Assembly: GCA_001593925.1 (NCBI GenBank)
Contig: LUCD01000115.1
Span: 1-9,299 of the forward strand
Reading direction: 5' to 3'
Origin: Candidatus Bathyarchaeota archaeon B26-1
GTDB taxonomy: Archaea > Thermoproteota > Bathyarchaeia > Bathyarchaeales > B26-1
Length of the DNA stretch: 9,299 bases
Below are positions 1-7,124 of this stretch, in pieces. The notes under the pieces were generated by a model. It had not been told where the DNA came from, ran no database searches, and worked only from the letters and a program-made list of their open reading frames with translations. Within the stretch, counting starts at the first letter, position 1. Each line of letters begins with the position of its first letter. The position numbers and the translations under genes were made by a program.

Positions 1-2637
1 GGTCTCTACGTAGGTTATTCTGATGTAGTTCTCCCCTTTGGGCAGTCTCAGCCTTATGAGACGGTCTTGAATGACGACTGTTGCCGGTTCACCGTTAACC
101 GTGACCTTCAAGTGTGGAGACCATGCTATGCTCACTAAGACGTCTATGGTCGTGTTGCTGACCACCCTGTAGACCTTCTCATAAGGGGTCTCCTTGACCA
201 CCTGATATGTGAATATCTCTTCCTTGGGAGGCTCCCTGGGTTTACATATAAGCCTCAAGAGGTTGATCTCCGCGCTGTTATTATATAGGAGGGCGTGGTA
301 GAAGAGGTTCAACCCGACGAAGTATATGCCGTCACGAACGCCAACCACCTTGTATCCTCCATTAACCTCTACTAGGGTTTCAGAGAAGCCCTCATACACC
401 ACGCCGTACCAAGGTGAACCGTCCGGGTTCATCCCCTTAGAGAAGGAGTTGTCGACGGGCAACGCTGAGTACGTGACGTTTAAGGGGGCGCCCCAACTAT
501 CGCTTCCCGGCTCGTCGTAGATCAGTTCCCGAGAGAAGTTGACCCCAAGAAATTCGCCTGCGTTCACGCTTAGCCATGAAATGTAGAGGCCGTCCATGTC
601 GACCACCAGCAGCTTGCCGGCTTCAACGTAGTCTCTGAGCAGGGATTCAGCCGCCGCCTTATCGTGGTACGTGAACGAGTGAAGCACGAGAACGTCGTGG
701 CTGAGGAGTTCTTCTAGAGGGTAGTCATCGACGTATGGTGAGCGTCCAATCGTGACTGTGAACCCTGACTTCTTATCTTCGAGCACACCCTTCACAACCG
801 ATGCGGGGTACTCATTTCCAATTATGAAGATGCTGGGTGGAGGCGATTGGATTATCCCCTTATGCCCCAGATACCTGTAAACGACGTATCCACTATTCTC
901 GTAGACGACTTGAAGAGCGCCCTCTCTTATAAGCGGGTTTACTAAATCTAGGAATCTCCTATCGACGACGATGTACTCGACATTGTACTCTTTATACTTG
1001 TTCAGTGCGAAGGCCGTCTCGTTCCGTTTCAAGGCGAAGTATCTGCAGTACTCCGTCCAGTAAGCGATCTTCGAGCCTTGGAGGTAGTATCCTCCTGCGA
1101 GACCTCTCCCGGTTAAGGCTGGAGAGTAAGAGTAGAGGGGGGCATCCGGCCCGATGAATAGCACCCTCCCATCACCGTCCCCCTGAGCCCTTATGAAGTA
1201 GCAAACGTCGTTAAAACTGGGCAGGGGCTTCGAAAGTCCTATGGAGGGCGAAGCCGACGACGAATCCACTATGGTGGATAAGAGATAGACCGTACAGAGC
1301 CCCGTGATCAAGAGTTTTCTCTTCAACGGGAGTCTCATATCATCCAGCCTCTCGAAGAGGCTCCCCCCAGCCGAGGTTAAGCCGCATGCCAAACAGAATA
1401 CGGCGAGGATGATCGCCCGGTCGGGGTAGACGCCTACGTGAAGGAGCGGGTTCAACAGGCTTAAAGGCGCGTGGACTCCGAGCGCCATATACGCGGAGAC
1501 CGCCAACATGATTATGTAGATTAGGTTCTCTGGAATTCTCTTCCTGTTATTAAGCCCAGCCGCTAGGAGGGAGAGTGCTAGGAGCCCTAGGTAGGCAGGA
1601 GACCACCCGCTCTTCATGGAGGGGTCGAAGAACCTTGAGGGTTCCACGGAGGCGATGGGGATCGTCCACTCGTAACCTCCAGTCTGAGCCAAGACTCCGC
1701 TCTCATAGTAATATGGGATTATCCAGAAGGCTATGAGGCCTAGAAAGAGCAAGCCAGCCCCCAGCATCGACATAAACCCCCTCGTGATGGAGCTCTTCAG
1801 AATTTTCCTCAAGAGAAGGGATCGAAGGACGAGGTGTAACCCCATAGCTAAGGCCGCAAAGAACCCGGGGTAGGGATGGGCTAGGAAGGTCAGGGCTAGG
1901 AAGACAGCGCATCCCACGCAGTTGGCAAGCCCCCAACCCCTCAAGCTCCTCAGGTAAAGGTAGAATGCGAAGGGGAAGAAGGAGAACGCGAAGGCAGCTG
2001 GAAGATCGTTCACAAACGTCAAGAAGTTAACTGAGTAGGGGTGGTATGAATAGTATATGGACGCCACGATGCAGATCAGATGCTTATAGACGGCTCTCAA
2101 TCGGAACCGGCCTATGATCTCCCACGCAACGAGGTACATCCCCACCATCGACATGAGAAAGGAGGATGCGACACCTATCCTGATCCCTAAGCCGACATCG
2201 CCGACCAAGTACGCAATGCCCGCATATATCACGTAGCTCAGCGGGGAGTAGAAGTGGTACGGGTGGTAACCGAGATACCACATGTCGCTCCAATCGACGT
2301 AGATTCCCCCCTTCATGTAAGCGGTGAGCTCCGCAACCTTATAGACGTGAGCCATCCCGTCGCCTCCCCAAATATAATCCTCACCAACAACACCGCCAAC
2401 CATGTAGCCGCGAAAAGCATAAAGCGTGAAACCCAACATGAAGAGAAAGACGAGAAGGTTAACTCCAACCCTCTTGATACTGATCTTCGCAAGCTTGCCC
2501 CGCACTCCCGCAAAGTAGTTCCCGCTCAACAATTCTTTCAGAGTCTTCATGAAGGACTTCTCTTTCCCCTCCAAGAAACCACGCAGTCTATTGGATGGTT
2601 GACCGTGCCTCTCAATCCCTCTTGATAAGGGTTCCAC
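1..2637 (-). CDS. GT-C-like polytopic membrane protein with large extracytoplasmic domain (PTPS-related membrane family), C-terminus beyond window
   Basis: The frame is open from the upstream gene's stop (2646-2644) to base 1, giving at least 879 codons with no stop, so the 3' end lies outside the window. Numbering from GTG 2637, residues 62-477 hold about eleven hydrophobic segments. The first loop carries an acidic motif, WGGDGMAHVYK (D87, D93, H97), followed by WYLGYHPYHFYSPLSY near residue 120. This pattern resembles archaeal membrane proteins annotated as '6-pyruvoyl-tetrahydropterin synthase-related' and, more broadly, GT-C glycosyltransferases that use lipid-linked sugars with an acidic first-loop residue. 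Residues 480 onward look extracytoplasmic; residues 622-720 resemble a glutamine-amidotransferase-like fold (FIIGNEYP, then HDVLVLHSFTYHD and AGKLLVVDMDG), with no convincing catalytic Cys. The start is uncertain: GTG 2637 lies 6 bases after the previous stop with GAGAGGGG beside it; TTG 2574 and ATG 2550 are alternatives that shorten a roughly 60-residue cytosolic N-terminus. The reading frame is certain; the family is a reasoned match, and the sugar is unknown. Confidence 0.85.
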   Translation of the reverse strand, partial: MEPLSRGIERHGQPSNRLRGFLEGKEKSFMKTLKELLSGNYFAGVRGKLAKISIKRVGVNLLVFLFMLGFTLYAFRGYMVGGVVGEDYIWGGDGMAHVYKVAELTAYMKGGIYVDWSDMWYLGYHPYHFYSPLSYVIYAGIAYLVGDVGLGIRIGVASSFLMSMVGMYLVAWEIIGRFRLRAVYKHLICIVASIYYSYHPYSVNFLTFVNDLPAAFAFSFFPFAFYLYLRSLRGWGLANCVGCAVFLALTFLAHPYPGFFAALAMGLHLVLRSLLLRKILKSSITRGFMSMLGAGLLFLGLIAFWIIPYYYESGVLAQTGGYEWTIPIASVEPSRFFDPSMKSGWSPAYLGLLALSLLAAGLNNRKRIPENLIYIIMLAVSAYMALGVHAPLSLLNPLLHVGVYPDRAIILAVFCLACGLTSAGGSLFERLDDMRLPLKRKLLITGLCTVYLLSTIVDSSSASPSIGLSKPLPSFNDVCYFIRAQGDGDGRVLFIGPDAPLYSYSPALTGRGLAGGYYLQGSKIAYWTEYCRYFALKRNETAFALNKYKEYNVEYIVVDRRFLDLVNPLIREGALQVVYENSGYVVYRYLGHKGIIQSPPPSIFIIGNEYPASVVKGVLEDKKSGFTVTIGRSPYVDDYPLEELLSHDVLVLHSFTYHDKAAAESLLRDYVEAGKLLVVDMDGLYISWLSVNAGEFLGVNFSRELIYDEPGSDSWGAPLNVTYSALPVDNSFSKGMNPDGSPWYGVVYEGFSETLVEVNGGYKVVGVRDGIYFVGLNLFYHALLYNNSAEINLLRLICKPREPPKEEIFTYQVVKETPYEKVYRVVSNTTIDVLVSIAWSPHLKVTVNGEPATVVIQDRLIRLRLPKGENYIRITYVET

Positions 2638-2643
2638 CCCCTC

Positions 2644-4473
2644 TCACTCACGCCGTGCAAACTTCCACTTGTATATGAAATATATGGTTGTGATAACAGC
2701 TGATATGAAGATTAGGGATGTTGGCCAAGGAAGCTCCGGAATCACATAGGATGGTATGAAGTATGCCCCTGTGTCTGGGGCTCTATCGACCTCAAACTCG
2801 TATTGGTTGTAGCCGTAGTACTCGACGAACCAAGCATTGGTGTCCTGCATTATGTCCAGATTCGCTATGCCTTGCAAGGTGAAGTTGAAGACTATGCTGT
2901 ACGGGTTTGTTCCTTCAGTTACGGTTATGTCCTCAACGTAGACCCATCTGGAGCCATCCCACTTTTGGAGTTCGCCCCAAGCATCCTTGACGTAGTAGGT
3001 GGAGTGGTAGCTCGTATCATTGTAGGAGTCCGGAGCCCAGTCCACGTTCACACCCAACCTCTCAGCGTTGTAAACTAAGTCGAAGACCTCTGGGTCTCCG
3101 ACGTCGTCTCTGTAAATCTCCAATATGAGGGTCTCGCCTTCCTTCTCGTATGCTACTCTTCCATCGTCTGTGTCGCCTATCAGGCTCCACTTCCACTCGG
3201 ATTGGGTGGAACCCGCGAACTGGTAGAGGCCTGCATACTTCATGTTGTACTCGACTAGGTAGTCGGCCCCTATTGCGAGGAGGTTCCCGTCGATGTAGTC
3301 CCTATATCCTGTGCTCTTGTTCTGGTCTGAGTCGATGTAGACTCTATAATAGTAGCTGGCTCCATCCTGTATCGTCGAGAATACTATGGTCTTGAAGATG
3401 AGGAGGTTCCGGGTGCTGGTTGCGTATGCCTCCTTTATATCTACGTGGTCATTGAATACGTCGTCCGCAGGGTCGACCTCGTCGTCTTCGGTCATGAGCC
3501 TCCAGATACCGGTCGAGTAGACCATCCTGAAGTCTACTGGGTAGTCCCCCCCAACAGGCTTATCGAGGTAAATAACGTAGGTGAACGAGTAAGGGTCGGG
3601 GGCACATGCCAAAGTCTCGTTGAAGTATCCGCGGTCTCCATCATTATGGAAGTAGAGGTCAACCTTGTCGGCGGGTATCGAACCCGGGCTCCTCGTAACC
3701 ATGAAGGGCTCATACTTGTTGTATGGGAGGTTATTCCAATGCTCCTTCCTCCAAATCCACTTTGTTGAGCCTGGAATCCAAGTCCAAGTGTTGAGGTCTT
3801 TCCCATCATCCAGTATGCTCAAAATTATCATCTCGTTATCGGCTCTTCTCAGCTGCACGACGCGTGGGTCTGTTGAGTGTTTTTGGCCCTCGATATACTC
3901 TATTGAGCTCCATGAGGTTCCATCGAAGTGTCGGAATCTTGCTATATCTTTATTTCGGTGTCCCCAGACGAGTATTATATGCCCCTCATGCCCCGTCTTA
4001 TTCTCGAAGATTATGTCGGCGCATCTCGAAGCCGAGGTTTCCAGATTGTTGTCGTGTTCTGGGTCTTTGGTCCATGAGGTTCCGTCCCACCTTATGGTGT
4101 TTAGGTCACGGCTACTGTCGATTACCGCTACTGCGAGCCTGTTAGAGTTCGGGTCAGACGCTATGGATGTCCAGTATACGGTGCTTCCAATATCGATCGG
4201 TGTGAGTTCCGGTTCCCACGAGCTTCCATTCCATCTTCTGGACTCTATATCATGCTGATGACCCCAAATGAACATTGCGTATCCACTGCTCTGCTCGTAG
4301 GCTACACCGTGGCATTCATAATATTTTGTTGAGAGATCTCTTTCGAGTAACTGCTCGTTACCCATCGAGTTTCCGTTCCAGATCACGCCGGCGGCGTCTC
4401 TCTTTGAGTCGGCTATGAGGATAGCTATTTCGTTCCCGCTTGGTTTAGACGCCATACTTATCCATAATGGCAC
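2644..4473 (-). CDS. C-terminal part of frameshifted secreted, sortase-tailed surface protein
   Basis: This is the distal part of a gene that begins at 5003. As it stands it could be called as a 609-residue protein from GTG 4473, but that start falls inside a repeat and has no signal peptide, so it is not a natural N-terminus; the frame is open upstream to 4692. Restoring one base near 4560 gives a 786-residue precursor (numbering below). Its residues 159-409 hold the last six of eight propeller-like repeats. A second region at about 531-661 contains a DSDQNKSTGY loop (558-567), a calcium-site-like D-x-D-x-N spacing, in a beta-rich domain that recalls carbohydrate-binding or DOMON-type modules; that match is tentative. 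Residues 754-786 are a sorting-type tail. There are nine N-x-S/T sequons in the whole precursor (N64, N112, N160, N259, N335, N462, N562, N662, N707), consistent with an N-glycosylated surface protein. Its stop is 6 bases before GTG 2637 of the next gene. Confidence 0.8.
   Translation of the reverse strand: MPLWISMASKPSGNEIAILIADSKRDAAGVIWNGNSMGNEQLLERDLSTKYYECHGVAYEQSSGYAMFIWGHQHDIESRRWNGSSWEPELTPIDIGSTVYWTSIASDPNSNRLAVAVIDSSRDLNTIRWDGTSWTKDPEHDNNLETSASRCADIIFENKTGHEGHIILVWGHRNKDIARFRHFDGTSWSSIEYIEGQKHSTDPRVVQLRRADNEMIILSILDDGKDLNTWTWIPGSTKWIWRKEHWNNLPYNKYEPFMVTRSPGSIPADKVDLYFHNDGDRGYFNETLACAPDPYSFTYVIYLDKPVGGDYPVDFRMVYSTGIWRLMTEDDEVDPADDVFNDHVDIKEAYATSTRNLLIFKTIVFSTIQDGASYYYRVYIDSDQNKSTGYRDYIDGNLLAIGADYLVEYNMKYAGLYQFAGSTQSEWKWSLIGDTDDGRVAYEKEGETLILEIYRDDVGDPEVFDLVYNAERLGVNVDWAPDSYNDTSYHSTYYVKDAWGELQKWDGSRWVYVEDITVTEGTNPYSIVFNFTLQGIANLDIMQDTNAWFVEYYGYNQYEFEVDRAPDTGAYFIPSYVIPELPWPTSLIFISAVITTIYFIYKWKFARRE
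2647..2745 (-). other. C-terminal PELP-type sorting signal
   Basis: The last 33 residues of the secreted protein run VIPELPWP, then a hydrophobic stretch of about 17 residues (LIFISAVITTIYFIY), then the basic end KWKFARRE. This has the three parts of archaeosortase/exosortase signals: a short Pro-containing motif, a transmembrane helix and a basic cluster. The PEL core is close to the known PEF-CTERM motif, which pairs with an archaeosortase. The operon's own archaeosortase (9051-8470) is the obvious candidate enzyme; the pairing is inferred. An ordinary C-terminal membrane anchor is the alternative. Confidence 0.7.
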
Positions 4474-4817
4474 ACCGCTCAGGGTGGATAGGCTGTAAGA
4501 TTGCTCGTCGCTCCAGGATGTTCCGTTCCATACCCTGTAGTAGATGACTCCGCCTACTCCGCGGTGGCGTCTCCACTGTTCTGCTCGTACGCTATGTCGA
4601 AGCCTCTGTACTCGGACCTTCCGGAGCCTATATCCGTTGTGATCGTTTCGACGTCCCCCCAGCTCCCGTTCCAGACGTTCACGTAGAGGTTGCCCTTACT
4701 CGTCAAGACCCCAACTATAACCTCGAATCGGTTAGGAGCTGTTCTGGTAACAACCCAACGAATCTGCTTACCCATGGTTCCGCTCTCAAACTCCTCGCTC
4801 CACTCAGAGCCGTTCCA
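3780..4817 (-). repeat. eight-fold propeller-like protein repeat, two-blade super-repeat
   Basis: Aromatic-X-Gly motifs recur in the secreted protein: WNGSEW (W63), WNGSWG (W111), WNGTSW (W159), WNGNSM (W209), WNGSSW (W258), WDGTSW (W306), FDGTSW (F360) and a degenerate TWIPGSTKW (W409). Spacings are 48, 48, 50, 49, 48, 54 and 49 residues. Two types alternate. One carries AYEQxSG and often IWGH or VWGH before the motif; the other carries a phrase like IASDPNSNRLAVAVID. The unit is therefore a pair of about 97 residues present four times. This spacing suits blades of a beta-propeller, most simply eight blades. Fold and blade count are inferred. Confidence 0.75.
4553..4570 (-). other. frameshift site: one base missing
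   Basis: The two frames overlap in 4554-4692. Repeat alignment places the break between codons for SGDAT and GVGGV. Repeat tryptophans lie at 4673 and 4530, 143 bases apart; the preceding interval is 144 (48 codons), so adding one base restores the period exactly and yields an intact 787-codon gene. No slippery heptamer or long homopolymer is present (the site includes CCGCGG), so a sequencing or assembly error, or a recent mutation, fits better than programmed frameshifting. Confidence 0.8.
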
Positions 4818-5003
4818 GATCGAGTAGTAAGGCTCCTTGACGTTGTACCTGCCGTAAACGAGCATCGTCAACTCGGCGTCACCCATGTCTTCGGCTGGAG
4901 GGTCATCGAGCTGAAGCCCATCCTGCGCAGAGACCGAGGACACTATAAGCGCCAAGATTAAAAGCGAGAGCAGACCCTCCGTGAGACGTTTAGTCACAGC
5001 CAT
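4554..5003 (-). CDS. N-terminal part of frameshifted secreted surface protein, with signal peptide
   Basis: This reads 149 residues from ATG 5003 to a premature TAG at 4556-4554. A classic Sec signal peptide spans residues 1-26: basic MAVTKR, hydrophobic LLSLLILALIVSS, and a predicted cut after SVSA before QDG. The mature part carries the first two WNG repeats (W63 and W111). It breaks off after AYEQNSGDA in the middle of a repeat that continues in another frame as GGVIYYRVWNGTSW, so the stop is not a natural end. I prefer ATG 5003 to the in-frame GTG 5012, because AGGTGG (5014-5009) sits 5 bases before the ATG, while GTG 5012 directly abuts the previous stop and overlaps that site. Fourth gene of the operon. 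If the stop is real in the organism, this would be a short secreted fragment without a membrane anchor. Confidence 0.8.
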   Translation of the reverse strand: MAVTKRLTEGLLSLLILALIVSSVSAQDGLQLDDPPAEDMGDAELTMLVYGRYNVKEPYYSIWNGSEWSEEFESGTMGKQIRWVVTRTAPNRFEVIVGVLTSKGNLYVNVWNGSWGDVETITTDIGSGRSEYRGFDIAYEQNSGDATAE

Positions 5004-5008
5004 AGAGA

Positions 5009-5014
5009 CCACCT
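5009..5014 (-). promoter_or_regulatory. Shine-Dalgarno AGGTGG deciding start at ATG 5003
   Basis: AGGTGG matches the archaeal anti-SD complement (GGAGGTGAT) and lies 5 bases before ATG 5003. It overlaps the stop codon of the upstream gene, so translation of the secreted protein is probably coupled to termination on the ATPase gene. Confidence 0.65.
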
Positions 5015-7124
5015 ACTTTCCAGAATCTTCGAGGAGCGACACAAAGTTAAGAAGCCTTCTAGAGATGTCCTCCTCTTCCTCCTCTGAGCTCGAGGCTTGA
5101 GACGTGGAGGTTTCCCCTTGTTGCTGAACCTCGCGGCTTTCCTCCTCATCCGTCTCCTCTTCTACTTCCTCGATCTCAGCTTCCGTCTCCGGCCTCTCCT
5201 TCTCGGCGAGCTTCTCCAAGGGCTCCTTCAGGGACTCGACGGATGACTCCTCTTCCGTGGCTGTGGAGGTTTCCTCAGCTTCAGCCACTTTACGTTTGAC
5301 CGGCCTTAAGTCCTTGTCTAAGTAGTTCCTCTCTATGAGGCTGTCGATCACAGTTTTGACCTCTGAAGGGTCCATCACGAGCATCAGGCTGACCTCGTCG
5401 ACTTCATATCCTGAAGCCACCAGTCTGTATATTTCGGCTTCAGTTTGGGATAGCTCCTTAAGTGCGGACTCGTCGATCGAACCTCTCTCAGCCCTTCCGA
5501 GCCGCTCTATATACTTCTCTAAGTCCTTGAAGATGTTTTCTACGACGTCTCCTTTCCCTATGGTCTTAGCCTCTGGAACCGGCGCCTTTGCAAGCGGGAT
5601 TAACGTTAGGGGTGGACGTGCCTCTTCTGGTTTGGATATGACGAGCCTTGGGATCATGCTCTCCTCTACGGCTTCCTCCTCTGGAGCCGGAACCTCTATC
5701 TCTTTGGCTCCCAGTTCGAGCTTGAACATCCGCCATTCATGGTGGTCCTTCTCCCAGATGAACTCGTGTCGATTAAGTTGAGATGCCGCCTCAGCCGCTC
5801 TCGGGTCGTACTCTTTCATGAGAGAAGGTGTTACATTGCCTAGGACGAGGTGGGCGTTTGAGAGCACCTCTGGGATGAGCCTCCTAGCGCTGACCAGGAT
5901 GGCTTGGATATTTGCGTGTCTACCTCTTGTAACTAGGCTGAGAACATCGTATCTGTCGGCTTCCTCAACGACTAGGAGGACCGGCTTTCTCAACCTTATC
6001 TGGGTTATGCGCTTAAGGAACTCGCTTATTATGAGCCTCTCACAGTTGCTGTCGACTATGTTTGGCCTTATCGAGATGTTCTCTTCGCTCTCAGATATCT
6101 CCTTTATCATCTTCTTAACCAGGCGGTCTACATCGGCCCATATGTTGAAGGTTATGAAGGTCTTGAAGAGGTCGCTGTCAACGTCGGGTATTGTCTTGTC
6201 GTACTTGACCTCGTAGACCTTGAATTCGTACTCGCCGTGGGGGTCTATGACCAGAATCCTCTTCTGAGCCATCATCATGTAGGGTATGATGTAGTTCTTC
6301 ACTAAGAACGTCTTGCCGTGCTTTGTTGGAGCATAGAAGAAGAGGTGGCCGACGTTCGGGTTGAGGGTCTCGAATGGAACCTTCAACTTCCTTTTAGGCT
6401 TCTCAGGGGCGGCCTTTACCCGTGGAGGAACGGTCTCAACCTTGACTTGAGGCTCAGCCGCCTCTGGCTTGGAAGGCTCAACAGGTTTGGGGGCTTCAAC
6501 AGGGGGCAGAGGAACCTTTACGGCTTTGGGAGGCAAGGTTTCCAGCGTTTCTATGGAGGCTCCGGAGAGTATTCTCCTCATAACTTTGGCTCCAGGCCCC
6601 ATCTTGACGGTCTTCTCAGTTGAGACCGCTCCCACAACAGCCTTCTCCTTCAGTATGATGTCTTGCAGTGAGTCGACTATCCCCTTCACCTCGGCGTTCC
6701 GCCCTATGATGACCGTGCCGTCGGAGAGTACGTGGCCCTCCACTATCGAGCCGTCCCCAATATCGACTCCGCCGAAGGCCTTTATGCTCCCCTGAACCCG
6801 ACATTTCTTCCCGAGCCTTAAGCGTCCCTGCACAACCATGTTGTTGTTGATCGTTGTTCCGTCTGGAACGCTGACGTCGCCTGTAACCCTGAGCACCTCG
6901 CTTGGAGCACCCTTAACCCTGGCCTTGATCCTAACGCGCTCTATGACGGGGATGGACTCCGCGTCAGGCTCGGAGGCCTCAGATTCCACTTCGGGCTCCT
7001 CCTCATAGATGGTTGTCTCAGGTATGGCTCTGGGCCCCTTATCCTTACGCTTGAACAACTCAAGCAGGAGGGGGATAACCGGAATGATCAGAGCTGCCAG
7101 CGGTAAGAGTATCAGGAGATTCAT
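5013..7124 (-). CDS. membrane-anchored bactofilin-like / HerA-like ATPase fusion protein
   Basis: A 703-residue protein of four parts. Residues 2-23 form one transmembrane helix followed by basic FKRKDK, placing the rest in the cytosol. After an acidic linker, residues 75-185 show short Gly/Val beta turns (VVQGRLRLG, VQGSIKAFGG, VEGHVLSDGTVIIG) like the polymer-forming bactofilin beta-helix. After a Pro/Lys/Glu linker (195-250) comes a P-loop ATPase: Walker A A265-PTKH-GKT, the HerA/VirB4-type signature DPHGEY (294-299), Walker B LLVVEEAD with E387/E388, and a sensor-like ILVSARRL (409-416). Residues 556-603 read as a probable winged helix. The last 90 residues are Glu/Ser-rich. HerA normally has a HAS-barrel and acts on DNA ends; here a bactofilin-like module sits in that place and the protein is tethered to the membrane, so a surface-assembly or export motor is likelier, though that is inferred. 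The start overlaps the GT2 stop (ATGA) and has a strong SD. Confidence 0.9.
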   Translation of the reverse strand: MNLLILLPLAALIIPVIPLLLELFKRKDKGPRAIPETTIYEEEPEVESEASEPDAESIPVIERVRIKARVKGAPSEVLRVTGDVSVPDGTTINNNMVVQGRLRLGKKCRVQGSIKAFGGVDIGDGSIVEGHVLSDGTVIIGRNAEVKGIVDSLQDIILKEKAVVGAVSTEKTVKMGPGAKVMRRILSGASIETLETLPPKAVKVPLPPVEAPKPVEPSKPEAAEPQVKVETVPPRVKAAPEKPKRKLKVPFETLNPNVGHLFFYAPTKHGKTFLVKNYIIPYMMMAQKRILVIDPHGEYEFKVYEVKYDKTIPDVDSDLFKTFITFNIWADVDRLVKKMIKEISESEENISIRPNIVDSNCERLIISEFLKRITQIRLRKPVLLVVEEADRYDVLSLVTRGRHANIQAILVSARRLIPEVLSNAHLVLGNVTPSLMKEYDPRAAEAASQLNRHEFIWEKDHHEWRMFKLELGAKEIEVPAPEEEAVEESMIPRLVISKPEEARPPLTLIPLAKAPVPEAKTIGKGDVVENIFKDLEKYIERLGRAERGSIDESALKELSQTEAEIYRLVASGYEVDEVSLMLVMDPSEVKTVIDSLIERNYLDKDLRPVKRKVAEAEETSTATEEESSVESLKEPLEKLAEKERPETEAEIEEVEEETDEEESREVQQQGETSTSQASSSEEEEEDISRRLLNFVSLLEDSGK

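Noticed and set aside
1703..2513. Small minus strand open frames in other phases (1936-1703, 2293-2084, 2513-2313)
   Set aside because: They overlap the long GT-C-like frame and encode Arg/Pro/Cys-rich products without structure; they are out-of-phase shadows.
2254..2625. + strand open frame of 123 codons
   Set aside because: It is antisense to the start of the GT-C-like gene, which has a clear TM pattern and an uninterrupted frame. The + strand product is low complexity with no features.
3665..4258. + strand open frame of 197 codons
   Set aside because: It lies antisense to the propeller repeats of the secreted protein. Its translation has no motif or coherent domain and there is no SD; the minus strand frame explains the region fully.
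4553..4570. Programmed ribosomal frameshifting in the secreted protein gene
   Set aside because: There is no slippery heptamer or homopolymer, and no clear stem-loop beside the site. A lost base is the simpler reading.
5335..6216. + strand open frames of 148 and 132 codons
   Set aside because: Both are Ser/Leu-rich shadows of the HerA-like ATPase gene, whose Walker and DPHGEY motifs lie on the minus strand here.
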